Shown here: positions 1-6,744 of the stretch, piece by piece
Layout: every line of letters starts with the position of its first letter
Position numbering within the stretch: position 1 is the stretch's first letter
Assembly (NCBI GenBank): GCA_029098205.1
Contig: JAQXNW010000157.1
Span: 1 to 10,568, forward strand
Length of the DNA: 10,568 nucleotides
Origin: Eubacteriales bacterium
Lineage (GTDB): Bacteria > Bacillota > Clostridia > Peptostreptococcales > Anaerovoracaceae
Direction of reading: 5' to 3'
Notes under the pieces: generated by a model
What the model saw: only the letters and a program-made list of their open reading frames with translations
What the model was told of the DNA's origin: nothing
Database searches by the model: none
Made by a program: the position numbers and the translations under genes

Positions 1-122
1 ACAAGAACCCCATCGGCCCCTCCGCCTTTGTCCGGGAAGACGGCGGTTGTATCGTTCACCGCGCGGATTTCGTTGGCTTTCTTCTTATTAAAAGTTTTCT
101 GAACATGCTCAAGACGGATCAT
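1..122 (-). CDS. ABC transporter ATP-binding protein, N-terminal fragment (continues past left edge)
   Basis: Only the first 40 codons are inside the window; the gene continues leftward. The visible start (MIRLEHVQKTF, then an Asn/Lys-rich turn and IRAVNDTTAVFPDKGGG) matches the N-terminal beta-strands of LolD/MacB-type ATPase domains, just before where a Walker A would fall. The ATG at 122-120 sits one base after the TAG stop of the upstream exporter. Its Shine-Dalgarno AAGGAGGA (131-138) lies inside the last codons of that gene, eight bases from the ATG, so the two should be translationally coupled. By analogy with its neighbour it may be another fused ATPase-permease; that part is not visible. 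The ABC assignment rests on a short stretch plus context. Confidence 0.7.
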   Translation of the reverse strand, partial: MIRLEHVQKTFNKKKANEIRAVNDTTAVFPDKGGGADGVL

Positions 123-123
123 G

Positions 124-2832
124 CTATACCTCCTCCTTATATGCGTTCATCGCGGTTTTTCCAAAGATCTTCGAAGCGTAGCGGAGCGCTAAGAGAATCG
201 AAAGCCCGAGTACGATGAAGTAGAGAACCAGCATGTCCCGCCCGGCGATAAATCGGGCCATCCGGTCTACGGAGTCTCCGAAGGATATGCGTCCGCTCCG
301 GATCAGGAGCAGAAGCGCCAGGCAGATTCCAAATGCCAGATGGAAGACCGCAAGCATATCGGTCAGAAGAAGCCCTGCGCAGTTTTTACGGCTCCCGCCC
401 AGCATTCGGATGGTCGAGAAGTAAATGTTCTGCGATTTAAAGATCAGGCGGATGATGAAGTAAACGATAAAGAACAAAGCTGTAAGAAGGAGCACCAGAA
501 CAACCGCTTTCAGCGCATTCTGTATTTTCCGGATGCTCTGGTTCTTGTAGGATGCGGCCTTCACGACATTGAGAGGCGAATAACCCGCGCTTTTCAGCCT
601 GGACTCTGTTTCTCCGATCGCGTCTTGATCTTTCACGAGCACGGAGATCTGGAAGGTGTCCGATTCGTAGATGACGGGCACATCGGCCGGGTTCATATAG
701 ATTCCCTGCGGCATATCCGCGAACTTTCCGGTATATCCGGTGACGCTCCGGTAGTTGGATTCCGTGTAAACCTTCGCGACGCTGAAGGAGATATATTTTT
801 TCTGTTTCTCCCGGGTTACGGTGACATTCAGCGGTTTCCCGGCTGCGGCGCCGTTTGCGTAGTACATCGCCAGCGTATCCGGAATCAGAACTTGCCCTTT
901 CGGGACCCGGTCTGATGAAATGATCGGAAATTGGGAATTCTCCGATGTTCCGATCTGCACCGTCGTCCCGTTCGCATCCGCCTCAATGACGGCGTAGGAG
1001 GACAAAGCAAGAAGGCGTGCCTGATCCAGCACCTCATCGCCTGTGCATACGACTGCGGACGCATATGTGCTCATCTTGGAATTGTCTTCCAGAGAAGAAG
1101 GCATCTTCGCGAGGCCGACGATCTTTACGGTGGCCGCATAGCCGTCCGCCAGCGAAAGTCCGTTGGTATCGCACGACAAAGTGTATTCTTTATTAAGGAG
1201 CTCTTTCGCCATGGATCTGGAGTATCCGCCGTAACTGTTTCCTTCGCTGTAATAGAGAAGAACGGCTTCGTTCGAGGCCTCTGGCTCTCTTCCGTCAGTG
1301 ACTCCCTTTTTTACATATTCCATTCCCCGAAGCCATACAGATGTCGAAAAGCTGTCGTCTTCCGCACTGTCCGAATTGTCTTCGGAGGATGTCTTTCCGC
1401 TTTCGGTCAGGCTGAACGTGTCATCCAGCAGAATATCCCGGGTATCGACAGAGCGGACGTTCTTCATTTGCCGAATGGCAGCGATTTCTTCTTTCGTGAA
1501 AGCGGTATTGTCCTTTTTTAATACGACCAGCCGGCTGGGATCGGAGTCTGTGAACGTGGAATTGTAGATCTGGCTTTCCGCGCTTGTTTTTACGTTGTTC
1601 CGGTAGGAGCTGTAGGCGGAAAAGGTGCCGACCGTAAGGAACAGGAAAACCAGAAGCAGGAGAAACAGTTTCGCAGGGAGGCTGAACGTATTTCGGATTC
1701 CGAGCCGGATCGTGTCCCAAGCAGACAAGCTTCCGGTTCTTGCCTCCCGGAAACGGGGAAGGTGTGGTTCTTCTCCCGGATTCCGCCTTCTTGAAGAGGG
1801 ACGGACGGGGGGCTTTTCTTCTTGGACAGTGCTGGAGGCCGGTTTCAATCCGGCGCTTTGCTTCGGGCCGCGGGCTCCGTTATTTTCAGTCGAAACGCCT
1901 AATTGCGATAGGAAATCTCCGGCAGAAAGCTCGATAGAATTTTGGGCGTGACCGGATCCTGGGACTTCCTTCTGATCGGACGAGACCGACCCGGCAGGGG
2001 GTTCTTTCTCATTGGAAAAAGTCGGTTCGGCGATGGCTTTTTTCTCATCGGAAAAAAGCGGTTCGGCCGGAGCTCCCTCTGACTTAGAAGACAGAGGTTC
2101 CGCTGATTCTTCTGCCGCGTTGGAAGACATCTGCTCCGCTGGAGCTGACAGCCTCCGGTCCTCGATGATTTTTCCGTCGTGCATCGTGATTTTCCGTGTG
2201 ACATACGGCGCGACCTGTTCGTAATTATGGGTGACAATGATAATCAGCTTGTCCCTGGACAGGTCTGCCAGAAGACGGATGATGCTTTTCGCGGACTCGA
2301 TGTCCAGATTTCCGGTCGGCTCATCCGCGACGATGATCGGGGTCTCCTTTGCTAAGGCGCGGGCGATCGCGACGCGCTGCTTCTGTCCTCCGGAGAGCCG
2401 CGACGCCTTCGTATTTCTGTATTTCGTCAGCCCGACCGCATCGATGATCTCTTCGACCCTCGGTCGGATTTCTTCTTTCCTGTATCCGGCAAGAAGGAGC
2501 ACGAGCTCTACGTTCTGATAGACGGTATAATTGTTGATTAAGTTAAAGGTTTGGAAAATATTTCCGATATACCGCTTCCGGTACTGCTCCATGTCCTCGG
2601 CGCCGTACCCGCTGGTCGGCTGCCCGAAGATGTACATCTCGCCCTCTTCGTAGGAATCAAGGCCGGAAATGACATTCAGGAGCGTGGACTTTCCGCTTCC
2701 GGATTCGCCGGTGATGGCGGCGAATTCTCCCAGGCGGAATTCGAGGCTGACTTTGCTGAAGCCAGAGGTGACGATCCCGTTCTGCGCGTAGAATTTCGAG
2801 ACCTGATCCAGTTTAAGCATGGGTTCTTTCAT
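124..2832 (-). CDS. Fused ABC exporter: LolD/MacB-like ATPase plus FtsX-type permease
   Basis: A 902-residue membrane ATPase. The N-terminal nucleotide-binding domain (about 1-228) has Walker A GESGSGKST (42-50), Q-loop Gln94, signature LSGGQ (146-150), Walker B IIVADE (166-171) and H-loop His202. A low-complexity linker (about 229-370) carries five 12-residue repeats, then a Pro/Arg-rich stretch. The permease half has one membrane segment (about 387-408), a large external domain (about 410-768) containing an acidic Ser/Asp/Glu patch (482-498), then three membrane segments (about 775-798, 820-845, 866-886), with the FtsX-like STIRMLGGSR after the second. This is the MacB-type four-helix topology with the ATPase fused in front; two copies should make a transporter. 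Members export peptides or antibiotics or do mechanical work across the envelope; the substrate here cannot be told. The start has only a weak ribosome site, and Met5 (position 2820) is an alternative. The next gene is coupled to it. Confidence 0.88.
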   Translation of the reverse strand: MKEPMLKLDQVSKFYAQNGIVTSGFSKVSLEFRLGEFAAITGESGSGKSTLLNVISGLDSYEEGEMYIFGQPTSGYGAEDMEQYRKRYIGNIFQTFNLINNYTVYQNVELVLLLAGYRKEEIRPRVEEIIDAVGLTKYRNTKASRLSGGQKQRVAIARALAKETPIIVADEPTGNLDIESAKSIIRLLADLSRDKLIIIVTHNYEQVAPYVTRKITMHDGKIIEDRRLSAPAEQMSSNAAEESAEPLSSKSEGAPAEPLFSDEKKAIAEPTFSNEKEPPAGSVSSDQKEVPGSGHAQNSIELSAGDFLSQLGVSTENNGARGPKQSAGLKPASSTVQEEKPPVRPSSRRRNPGEEPHLPRFREARTGSLSAWDTIRLGIRNTFSLPAKLFLLLLVFLFLTVGTFSAYSSYRNNVKTSAESQIYNSTFTDSDPSRLVVLKKDNTAFTKEEIAAIRQMKNVRSVDTRDILLDDTFSLTESGKTSSEDNSDSAEDDSFSTSVWLRGMEYVKKGVTDGREPEASNEAVLLYYSEGNSYGGYSRSMAKELLNKEYTLSCDTNGLSLADGYAATVKIVGLAKMPSSLEDNSKMSTYASAVVCTGDEVLDQARLLALSSYAVIEADANGTTVQIGTSENSQFPIISSDRVPKGQVLIPDTLAMYYANGAAAGKPLNVTVTREKQKKYISFSVAKVYTESNYRSVTGYTGKFADMPQGIYMNPADVPVIYESDTFQISVLVKDQDAIGETESRLKSAGYSPLNVVKAASYKNQSIRKIQNALKAVVLVLLLTALFFIVYFIIRLIFKSQNIYFSTIRMLGGSRKNCAGLLLTDMLAVFHLAFGICLALLLLIRSGRISFGDSVDRMARFIAGRDMLVLYFIVLGLSILLALRYASKIFGKTAMNAYKEEV
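1960..2139 (-). repeat. Five tandem 36-bp (12-residue) repeats in ABC exporter linker
   Basis: Residues 232-291 of the exporter read as five in-frame 12-residue units: AEQMSSNAAEES, AEPLSSKSEGAP, AEPLFSDEKKAI, AEPTFSNEKEPP, AGSVSSDQKEVP. Positions 1-2 (Ala-Glu/Gly) and 6 (Ser) are the most constant. At DNA level the middle units share words such as ggttcggc and ctcat(c/t)ggaaaaa at 36-bp spacing. The segment is acidic, has no predicted fold and joins ATPase to permease. It looks like a diverged coding minisatellite. Confidence 0.8.
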
Positions 2833-2901
2833 GATTTTCTATCCATTTGTATCTATTAGAAATATCGTATTCGTCTATGACTGATCGTTTATGTTTAATT
2901 A

Positions 2902-2930
2902 ATGATAGCATTTTTGCTTCGGGTTGACTA
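2902..2930 (-). promoter_or_regulatory. Candidate promoter for the ABC exporter genes
   Basis: On the minus strand there is TAGTCA (2930-2925), a 17-base spacer, then TATCAT (2907-2902), preceded by TGC, which forms an extended -10 element. The match is 4/6 at -35 and 5/6 at -10. It would give a leader of about 65 bases before the exporter ATG at 2832. This is prediction from sequence only. Confidence 0.5.
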
Positions 2931-2968
2931 TGAATTTGCAATCGGCGCGAAAAGGCACGATTCGCTGT

Positions 2969-2998
2969 TTGGTCCCGCCTCTGATGTGTTATTATAAT
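2969..2998 (+). promoter_or_regulatory. Candidate sstT promoter
   Basis: A perfect TATAAT lies at 2993-2998 with a poor -35 (TTGGTC, 2969-2974) 18 bases upstream. The sstT ATG at 3035 is about 30 bases further on, giving a short leader with the ribosome site AAAGGAGAAGG. A weak -35 with a perfect -10 suits an activated or repressed promoter, and a palindrome covers the -10 (next entry). Confidence 0.5.
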
Positions 2999-3002
2999 AA
3001 CA
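2987..3002. promoter_or_regulatory. Perfect 16-bp palindrome over the sstT -10 box (putative operator)
   Basis: TGTTATTATAATAACA reads identically on both strands and contains the whole TATAAT. A dimeric repressor bound here would block RNA polymerase. I do not recognise the regulator. The AT-rich core loosely recalls Fur/PerR-family boxes, but the match is not specific enough to name one. Confidence 0.45.
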
Positions 3003-3034
3003 GATTTGTTATGTTCGTCAGAAAGGAGAAGGAT

Positions 3035-4300
3035 ATGGCTGTATTCAGCAAGCTGGTGGATCGATATAACAAAACCAGCCTGATTCTTCGGATTGTCATC
3101 GGCCTTGTCGCAGGAGCGGTTCTTGGGGCATTCCTGAAAGACTGGACCTGGATTGGTGTGCTTGGAGATCTGTTTGTCGGCGCTCTTAAGGCGATCGCGC
3201 CCATATTGGTTTTTGTGCTGGTAGCGGGATCGCTTTGCCAGTCGTCGAGTACGGTGGACCGGAGATTCGGATCGGTGATTGCGCTTTATGTGATTGGAAC
3301 GACGATGGGAGGAATTACAGGTGTTCTCGGAAGTTCCTTCTTTCATGTTACATTGAAGCTCGCGAAAGCGGAGACAGCGGAGACGGCGGTGAAGGGATTC
3401 TCCGAGGTGATCCATAATATTCTTATGAATCTGGTGGATAATCCGGTGCACGCGCTGGCTGAGGGAAATTACCTGGGCATTCTCGCATGGGCGGTTCTTC
3501 TGGGAATCGGACTCAAGAAACTCGCTTCTCCGGGAACGATCCGGTTTATGAAGGATCTTTCGGACGCGGTATCCTGGGGAGTACGCTTTGTCATTAATCT
3601 GGCGCCCTTCGGGATTCTGGGCCTTGTCTATACAAACGTCGCAAAGAACGGGCTTGCGATTTTCAAAAACTATGGAAGCCTTCTTCTGCTTCTGGTCGGA
3701 TGCATGCTGTTCTCGGCGCTGGTCATAAATCCGCTGATCTGTTTTATTGCGCTTCGGACAAATCCGTTCCCGCTGATCTGGAGGTGTCTTAAGGGTTCCG
3801 CGATTACCGCGTTCTTTACGAGGAGCTCCGCGGCGAATATCCCTGTAAATATGGAGCTCTGCAAGTCCCTGGGGCTGGATGAGAATATGTATTCGGTTTC
3901 GATTCCGCTTGGAGCGACGATCAATATGAACGGGGCGGCGGTGACGATTTCTGTAATGACGCTTGCGTGCTGCAATACCGTCGGCGTTCATGTGGACATT
4001 CCATCTGCGGTTGTGCTCTGCATTTTGTCTGCGATTTCCGCGTGCGGCGCATCGGGCGTTGCCGGCGGATCTCTTCTTCTGATTCCTCTCGCATGCTCTT
4101 TGTTCGGAATCGGAAATGATGTTGCGATGCAGGTAGTCGGCGTCGGATTCATCGTCGGTGTCATTCAGGACAGCATGGAGACTGCGCTGAATTCTTCAAG
4201 CGATGTGCTTTGGACGGCGGTCGCGGAGTACCGGTCCTGGAAGCGGAAAGGAAAGTCTTTTCCGAAGTTCCTTGGAGGGACTACGGAAACGGAAGAATAG
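3035..4300 (+). CDS. sstT: Serine/threonine:Na+ symporter SstT
   Basis: A 421-residue inner-membrane carrier of the dicarboxylate/amino acid:cation symporter (DAACS, GltPh-like) family, importing serine and threonine with sodium. The start is the ATG at 3035, preceded by AAAGGAGAAGG; an in-frame ATG at 2924 lies upstream of the promoter and lacks a ribosome site. The protein is hydrophobic throughout, with the family's first helices (LILRIVIGLVAGAVLGAFL), the hairpin-1 motif TRSSAANIP (262-270) followed by VNMELCKSLGLDENMYSVSI, the unwound-helix motif INMNGAA (Asn297 onward, replacing the NMDGT of glutamate carriers) and a hairpin-2 region rich in Gly/Ser (SACGASGVAGGS). SSAANIPVNM and NMNGAA are characteristic of the SstT branch. 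Length agrees with E. coli SstT (414). It heads an apparent three-gene operon with the M20D hydrolase 20 bp downstream. Confidence 0.93.
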   Translation: MAVFSKLVDRYNKTSLILRIVIGLVAGAVLGAFLKDWTWIGVLGDLFVGALKAIAPILVFVLVAGSLCQSSSTVDRRFGSVIALYVIGTTMGGITGVLGSSFFHVTLKLAKAETAETAVKGFSEVIHNILMNLVDNPVHALAEGNYLGILAWAVLLGIGLKKLASPGTIRFMKDLSDAVSWGVRFVINLAPFGILGLVYTNVAKNGLAIFKNYGSLLLLLVGCMLFSALVINPLICFIALRTNPFPLIWRCLKGSAITAFFTRSSAANIPVNMELCKSLGLDENMYSVSIPLGATINMNGAAVTISVMTLACCNTVGVHVDIPSAVVLCILSAISACGASGVAGGSLLLIPLACSLFGIGNDVAMQVVGVGFIVGVIQDSMETALNSSSDVLWTAVAEYRSWKRKGKSFPKFLGGTTETEE

Positions 4301-4320
4301 ATTGGAACGAAAGGACAGTT

Positions 4321-5460
4321 ATGGCGATGGATGCGGAAGTATTGAAAAAGACGGCGGTGCGGTACCGGAGGGATCTTCATAAGATCCCGGAAATCGGATT
4401 TTTAGTGTACCGGACCGGCGAATATATCCGAAATGTACTGAGCGTGTACGACTGCAAGATAGAGCCGATTGCAAAGACCGGCCTTACGGTGTTTTGGGAT
4501 TTCGGAAAGAAGGATACCGTTTGTTTCCGTTCGGATATGGATGCGCTTCCGATTGAAGAACAGTCCGGAGCACCATATGCTTCGACCATTCCCGGCGCGA
4601 TGCATGCCTGCGGTCATGACGGCCATATGGCCAATCTTCTTGCTTTTTCGGCCGTGGTAAACGATTGGAAGAAGAACGGAGAGAAGCTCCCGCATAACAT
4701 CCTGATGATTTTTCAGCCGGCGGAGGAAATTATCGACGGGGCAAAGACGATCTGTCAGACCGATGTTTTTTCCCGGTATCATGTGATCGCGATTTACGGG
4801 CTCCATCTTTGGCCTTTCCTCGCCAAAGGGGAGATTTCAACGAAGCCGGGTGTGATGATGGCGAAATCGATGTCCCTTTTTGTCGATGTCGAAGGCGTCA
4901 GCGCACACTGCGGAAAGCCGGAAGACGGCCGGGACGCGCTCGCCGCGGCCTGTGACTTTGTCACACATGTATACGCGTTTAAGGAGAATCATATTTCGGA
5001 GCGGTCGATTCTGAAGTTCGGCAAGATGACAAGCGGCACGGTCCGGAATATTATTTCAAATCATACGAGGCTGGAAGGAACCGTCCGGGCATTGAGCAAT
5101 GAAACGTACGATAAGATCGAGCTTGCGGTCCGTCATTATGCGCGGCATATGGGGACGAAATACGGAGTGAAATTCATCGTCGATACCAGCAAGAATCATC
5201 CGGCGGTTGTGAACAATGCCGAATTGTATGCGAAGGTGAAGAGCCAGCTTGTGAAAAACCACTTGAATTATGTGGAGCTCCGGCGCCCGTCGATGATCGC
5301 GGAGGATTTTTCCGTATTTGAGGAATATGTTCCCGGAATTTTTTTCTTCCTGGGAACCGGAACGAATATCGCGCTTCACAGCGCGCATTTCGATTTTGAT
5401 GACAGTGTGCTGATCGAAGGCGTAAAATTGTTCATGACACTGGCAAAGGCGAAGATCTGA
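4321..5460 (+). CDS. M20D-family metallo-amidohydrolase (hippurate/N-acyl-amino-acid hydrolase type)
   Basis: A cytoplasmic 379-residue enzyme predicted to hydrolyse an amide bond of an N-acyl amino acid or related conjugate, releasing the free amino acid. It starts RRDLHKIPEIGF, as in HipO/YxeP/IAA-amino acid hydrolases. The metal site is visible: HACGHDGH (95-102, with Cys97 and His99), PAEE (133-136, Glu135/136), His162 in YGLHLWP, and a C-terminal His353 in LHSAHFDF. The dimerisation/lid domain lies in the middle (about 175-290, DVEGVSAHCGKP to LEGTVRAL). The ATG at 4321 has AAAGGACAG just upstream; a longer in-frame ATG at 4210 would overlap sstT, so it is rejected. ATG 4327 is a close alternative. 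Co-transcription with sstT suggests a role in amino-acid acquisition, possibly freeing substrate. The exact substrate is unknown. No key residue is missing. Confidence 0.9.
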   Translation: MAMDAEVLKKTAVRYRRDLHKIPEIGFLVYRTGEYIRNVLSVYDCKIEPIAKTGLTVFWDFGKKDTVCFRSDMDALPIEEQSGAPYASTIPGAMHACGHDGHMANLLAFSAVVNDWKKNGEKLPHNILMIFQPAEEIIDGAKTICQTDVFSRYHVIAIYGLHLWPFLAKGEISTKPGVMMAKSMSLFVDVEGVSAHCGKPEDGRDALAAACDFVTHVYAFKENHISERSILKFGKMTSGTVRNIISNHTRLEGTVRALSNETYDKIELAVRHYARHMGTKYGVKFIVDTSKNHPAVVNNAELYAKVKSQLVKNHLNYVELRRPSMIAEDFSVFEEYVPGIFFFLGTGTNIALHSAHFDFDDSVLIEGVKLFMTLAKAKI

Positions 5461-5484
5461 CCGGGGAGCAGAAGGGGTAAAGAG

Positions 5485-6000
5485 ATGGAAAATAACATGC
5501 AGGCAATGTATGCGCTGATTGGAAATGAAAAAATCGAAGAGGCGGTTTCTGCATTTCAGAAAAACGGAACGGAGGACGAGCTGATTGAGGTTCTGGAGAC
5601 GATCCGCACGCGCATGAACGATGGCGGAACGGTTATCGTCCCGATTGAAAAAACGTCGGAGGACAGCAGTCAGAGGGAATATGCGTACCTCAGCGGGATG
5701 TCCCCGGAGGAAATGGATCAGATCGGCGGCGATGTCTATCTGAAGATTCGTCTTAACGGAGGGAAGCAGGCAGTGGCGGCTTTCACGCTGCCGGAGGAGA
5801 CGTCGAAAGGTCCGGACGCGGAGATGAAGCCGGTTGAAATCCGCGGTTTATTAGAACGGATCTTCTCATTCCGGGATGTGGATGGGATTATCCTGAATCC
5901 GTGGACAAGGGAAAAATCGTTCTTTCTGGAGAAATCGCTGATCCAGCTTCTTCTTCAGGTTGACGAGGAAGCGAAAAAGGAAGAAGAGAAAGAAGAATAG
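5485..6000 (+). CDS. SseB-domain protein, third gene of the sstT operon
   Basis: A 171-residue soluble protein with no signal peptide or membrane segment. The N-terminus (1-45) is an amphipathic helical stretch. Residues about 48-158 resemble the SseB N-terminal domain as found in Bacillota: GTVIVPIE strand (48-55), a region ending VYLKIRLNGGKQAVAAFTLPEE (84-105), then RDVDGIILNPW (130-140) and FFLEKSLIQLLL (146-157). The tail is highly charged (Glu/Lys, 158-171). SseB is named for enhanced serine sensitivity when overproduced in E. coli; its molecular role is not established. The gene starts 24 bp after the M20D hydrolase, with AGAAGGGG before the ATG; Met5 (5497) is an alternative start. 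Placement behind a serine symporter fits the name but does not prove function. Assignment is by motif resemblance only. Confidence 0.65.
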   Translation: MENNMQAMYALIGNEKIEEAVSAFQKNGTEDELIEVLETIRTRMNDGGTVIVPIEKTSEDSSQREYAYLSGMSPEEMDQIGGDVYLKIRLNGGKQAVAAFTLPEETSKGPDAEMKPVEIRGLLERIFSFRDVDGIILNPWTREKSFFLEKSLIQLLLQVDEEAKKEEEKEE

Positions 6001-6017
6001 ACGCGCCTGGTGGAAAG

Positions 6018-6060
6018 AAAAAACCGTTGGAGTTTCAGCTGTTTTGGCTGATTCCAACGG
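6018..6060 (-). terminator. Intrinsic terminator of tRNA-Ala, also facing the sstT operon
   Basis: The arms CCGTTGGA (6024-6031) and TCCAACGG (6053-6060) pair perfectly, and an inner TCAGC/GCTGA helix can extend the stem. Read on the minus strand, the hairpin is followed at once by six T (complement of AAAAAA, 6018-6023), a classic Rho-independent signal for the tRNA 16 bases upstream. On the plus strand it follows the SseB-like gene but is trailed only by CTTT and GGTTTT, so it would be a weaker terminator for that operon. Confidence 0.8.
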
Positions 6061-6076
6061 CTTTCCGGTTTTCGTA

Positions 6077-6152
6077 TGGTGGAGCGTACGAGATTCGAAC
6101 TCGTGACCTCTTGACTGCCAGTCAAACGCGCTCCCAGCTGCGCCAACGCCCC
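6077..6152 (-). tRNA. tRNA-Ala (anticodon GGC), CCA encoded
   Basis: The minus strand folds as a complete cloverleaf: acceptor GGGGCGT/ACGCTCC, D-arm GCGC-AGCTGGGA-GCGC, anticodon arm TTTGA-CTGGCAG-TCAAG, variable AGGTC, T-arm ACGAG-TTCGAAT-CTCGT, discriminator A73 and a genomic CCA. Anticodon GGC reads GCC (and GCU) alanine codons. The acceptor carries the G3:U70 wobble pair, the AlaRS identity element, which confirms alanine. The length of 76 with CCA is normal. It is a single-gene unit with its own promoter and terminator. Confidence 0.97.
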
Positions 6153-6163
6153 ATAACAAATAT

Positions 6164-6192
6164 ATTCTACAGGAAATCCGGATGCTTGTGAA
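6164..6192 (-). promoter_or_regulatory. Promoter of tRNA-Ala
   Basis: On the minus strand TTCACA (6192-6187), exactly 17 bases, then TAGAAT (6169-6164): 5/6 at each box. Initiation about seven bases later would leave only a few bases of leader before the tRNA 5' end at 6152, as expected for a stable-RNA gene. Confidence 0.75.
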
Positions 6193-6199
6193 TTCCTTT

Positions 6200-6214
6200 T
6201 TTGAAAATTTCAAA
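6200..6214. promoter_or_regulatory. 15-bp inverted repeat between tRNA-Ala and the small unknown gene
   Basis: TTTGAAA and TTTCAAA are perfect arms around a single A. The repeat lies just upstream of the tRNA -35 box and about 40 bp before the divergent small gene, and contains TTGAAA (6201-6206), a possible but poorly supported -35 for that gene (best -10 is TAGATG). It could be an operator or an UP-like AT-rich element; nothing further is visible. Confidence 0.25.
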
Positions 6215-6252
6215 GAAATATGTAGATGCAAAGGAAAGAGAGGTCAGAACGT

Positions 6253-6663
6253 ATGAAATACGTTATCCAGGACATTACCGAAGCGGATTTCGGATGTGAG
6301 GAACGGCCGGAAAAGGCGCCGCTTTTATGTTGCCTCGTGCTGAAGGAAATGGGCGCTCCGAAGCTTTTTGACGCTTCGGAAATGGAAAGCATGAAAGAAA
6401 TGAACGGAGCCGGAAGAGAAGGCCGCATCGTGCGGAAAGAGATTCCGGACCGGCTTGCGGACGAGCTTTACCTGACTCCGGGGCAGGTCATTACGGGCTC
6501 GGAGCTCTCGTCGCTTCAGAATGGAGAGAAGCCGGAAGGATGGGATGACCTTTCGCACCGGAGCTATTACCAGACCGACATTGGGATGGTATGCATGTCA
6601 GCGGCAGAATACAGGGATTATCAGGAGCAGAAGGAAATTCTGGAAATGGAAAAAAGAAAATAG
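6253..6663 (+). CDS. Small hypothetical protein of unknown family
   Basis: A 136-residue, acidic, soluble protein that I do not recognise. It begins MKYVIQDITEADFGCEERPE, with a strand-like segment APLLCCLVLKEMG (about 22-34), then a charged, Met/Glu-rich middle and a C-terminal helix rich in Glu/Lys (about 113-136). There is no signal peptide, membrane segment or obvious catalytic motif; three cysteines occur near the N-terminus (one in FGCEE, two in LLCCLV). The start at 6253 has AGAGGT eight bases upstream; an in-frame ATG at 6226 lacks a ribosome site. Codon use resembles the neighbours. It appears monocistronic, transcribed away from the tRNA and converging on the YjbR-EVE gene, with a candidate terminator at 6731-6761. 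Confidence 0.8.
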   Translation: MKYVIQDITEADFGCEERPEKAPLLCCLVLKEMGAPKLFDASEMESMKEMNGAGREGRIVRKEIPDRLADELYLTPGQVITGSELSSLQNGEKPEGWDDLSHRSYYQTDIGMVCMSAAEYRDYQEQKEILEMEKRK

Positions 6664-6682
6664 GCACTTCCGGACGGCCGGA
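6650..6682 (-). terminator. Weak candidate terminator for the hydrolase/YjbR-EVE operon
   Basis: TCCGG-ACGG-CCGGA (6669-6682) is a perfect 5-bp stem with a 4-base loop. On the minus strand a T-rich run (complement of 6650-6660) follows, but about eight bases after the stem, which is further than ideal. The run lies inside the last codons of the opposing small gene. Confidence 0.3.
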
Positions 6683-6744
6683 TAGCTGATCAGCCCGGAC
6701 GGTCTGGCGGCTGGCAGGCCAGAACGGTCGGGCAGGCCTAAACC
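6670..6744. repeat. Degenerate 25-bp tandem periodicity in convergent intergenic DNA
   Basis: Three consecutive 25-base blocks start at 6670, 6695 and 6720. The first two open with CCGGACGG and the third with CAGAACGG, so ACGG recurs at exactly 6674, 6699 and 6724. Hand comparison gives about 16/25 identity between blocks 1 and 2 and 14/25 between 2 and 3. Block 1 also contains the palindrome GCTGATCAGC. Confidence 0.35.

Noticed and set aside
2813..3991. Open frame of 392 residues on the minus strand, opposite sstT
   Set aside because: Extremely rich in Arg, His, Lys and Ser with no domain. It mirrors the hydrophobic codons of sstT, which has clear family motifs, and it also overlaps the exporter start and the divergent promoters.
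4210..4320. N-terminal extension of the M20D hydrolase overlapping sstT
   Set aside because: The extra residues duplicate sstT coding DNA in another frame, lack a ribosome site, and the family begins at the RRDLHKIPE region close to the ATG at 4321.
5866..6231. Open frames on the minus strand running through the tRNA and the end of the SseB-like gene
   Set aside because: They translate the tRNA and its terminator; these are chance frames.
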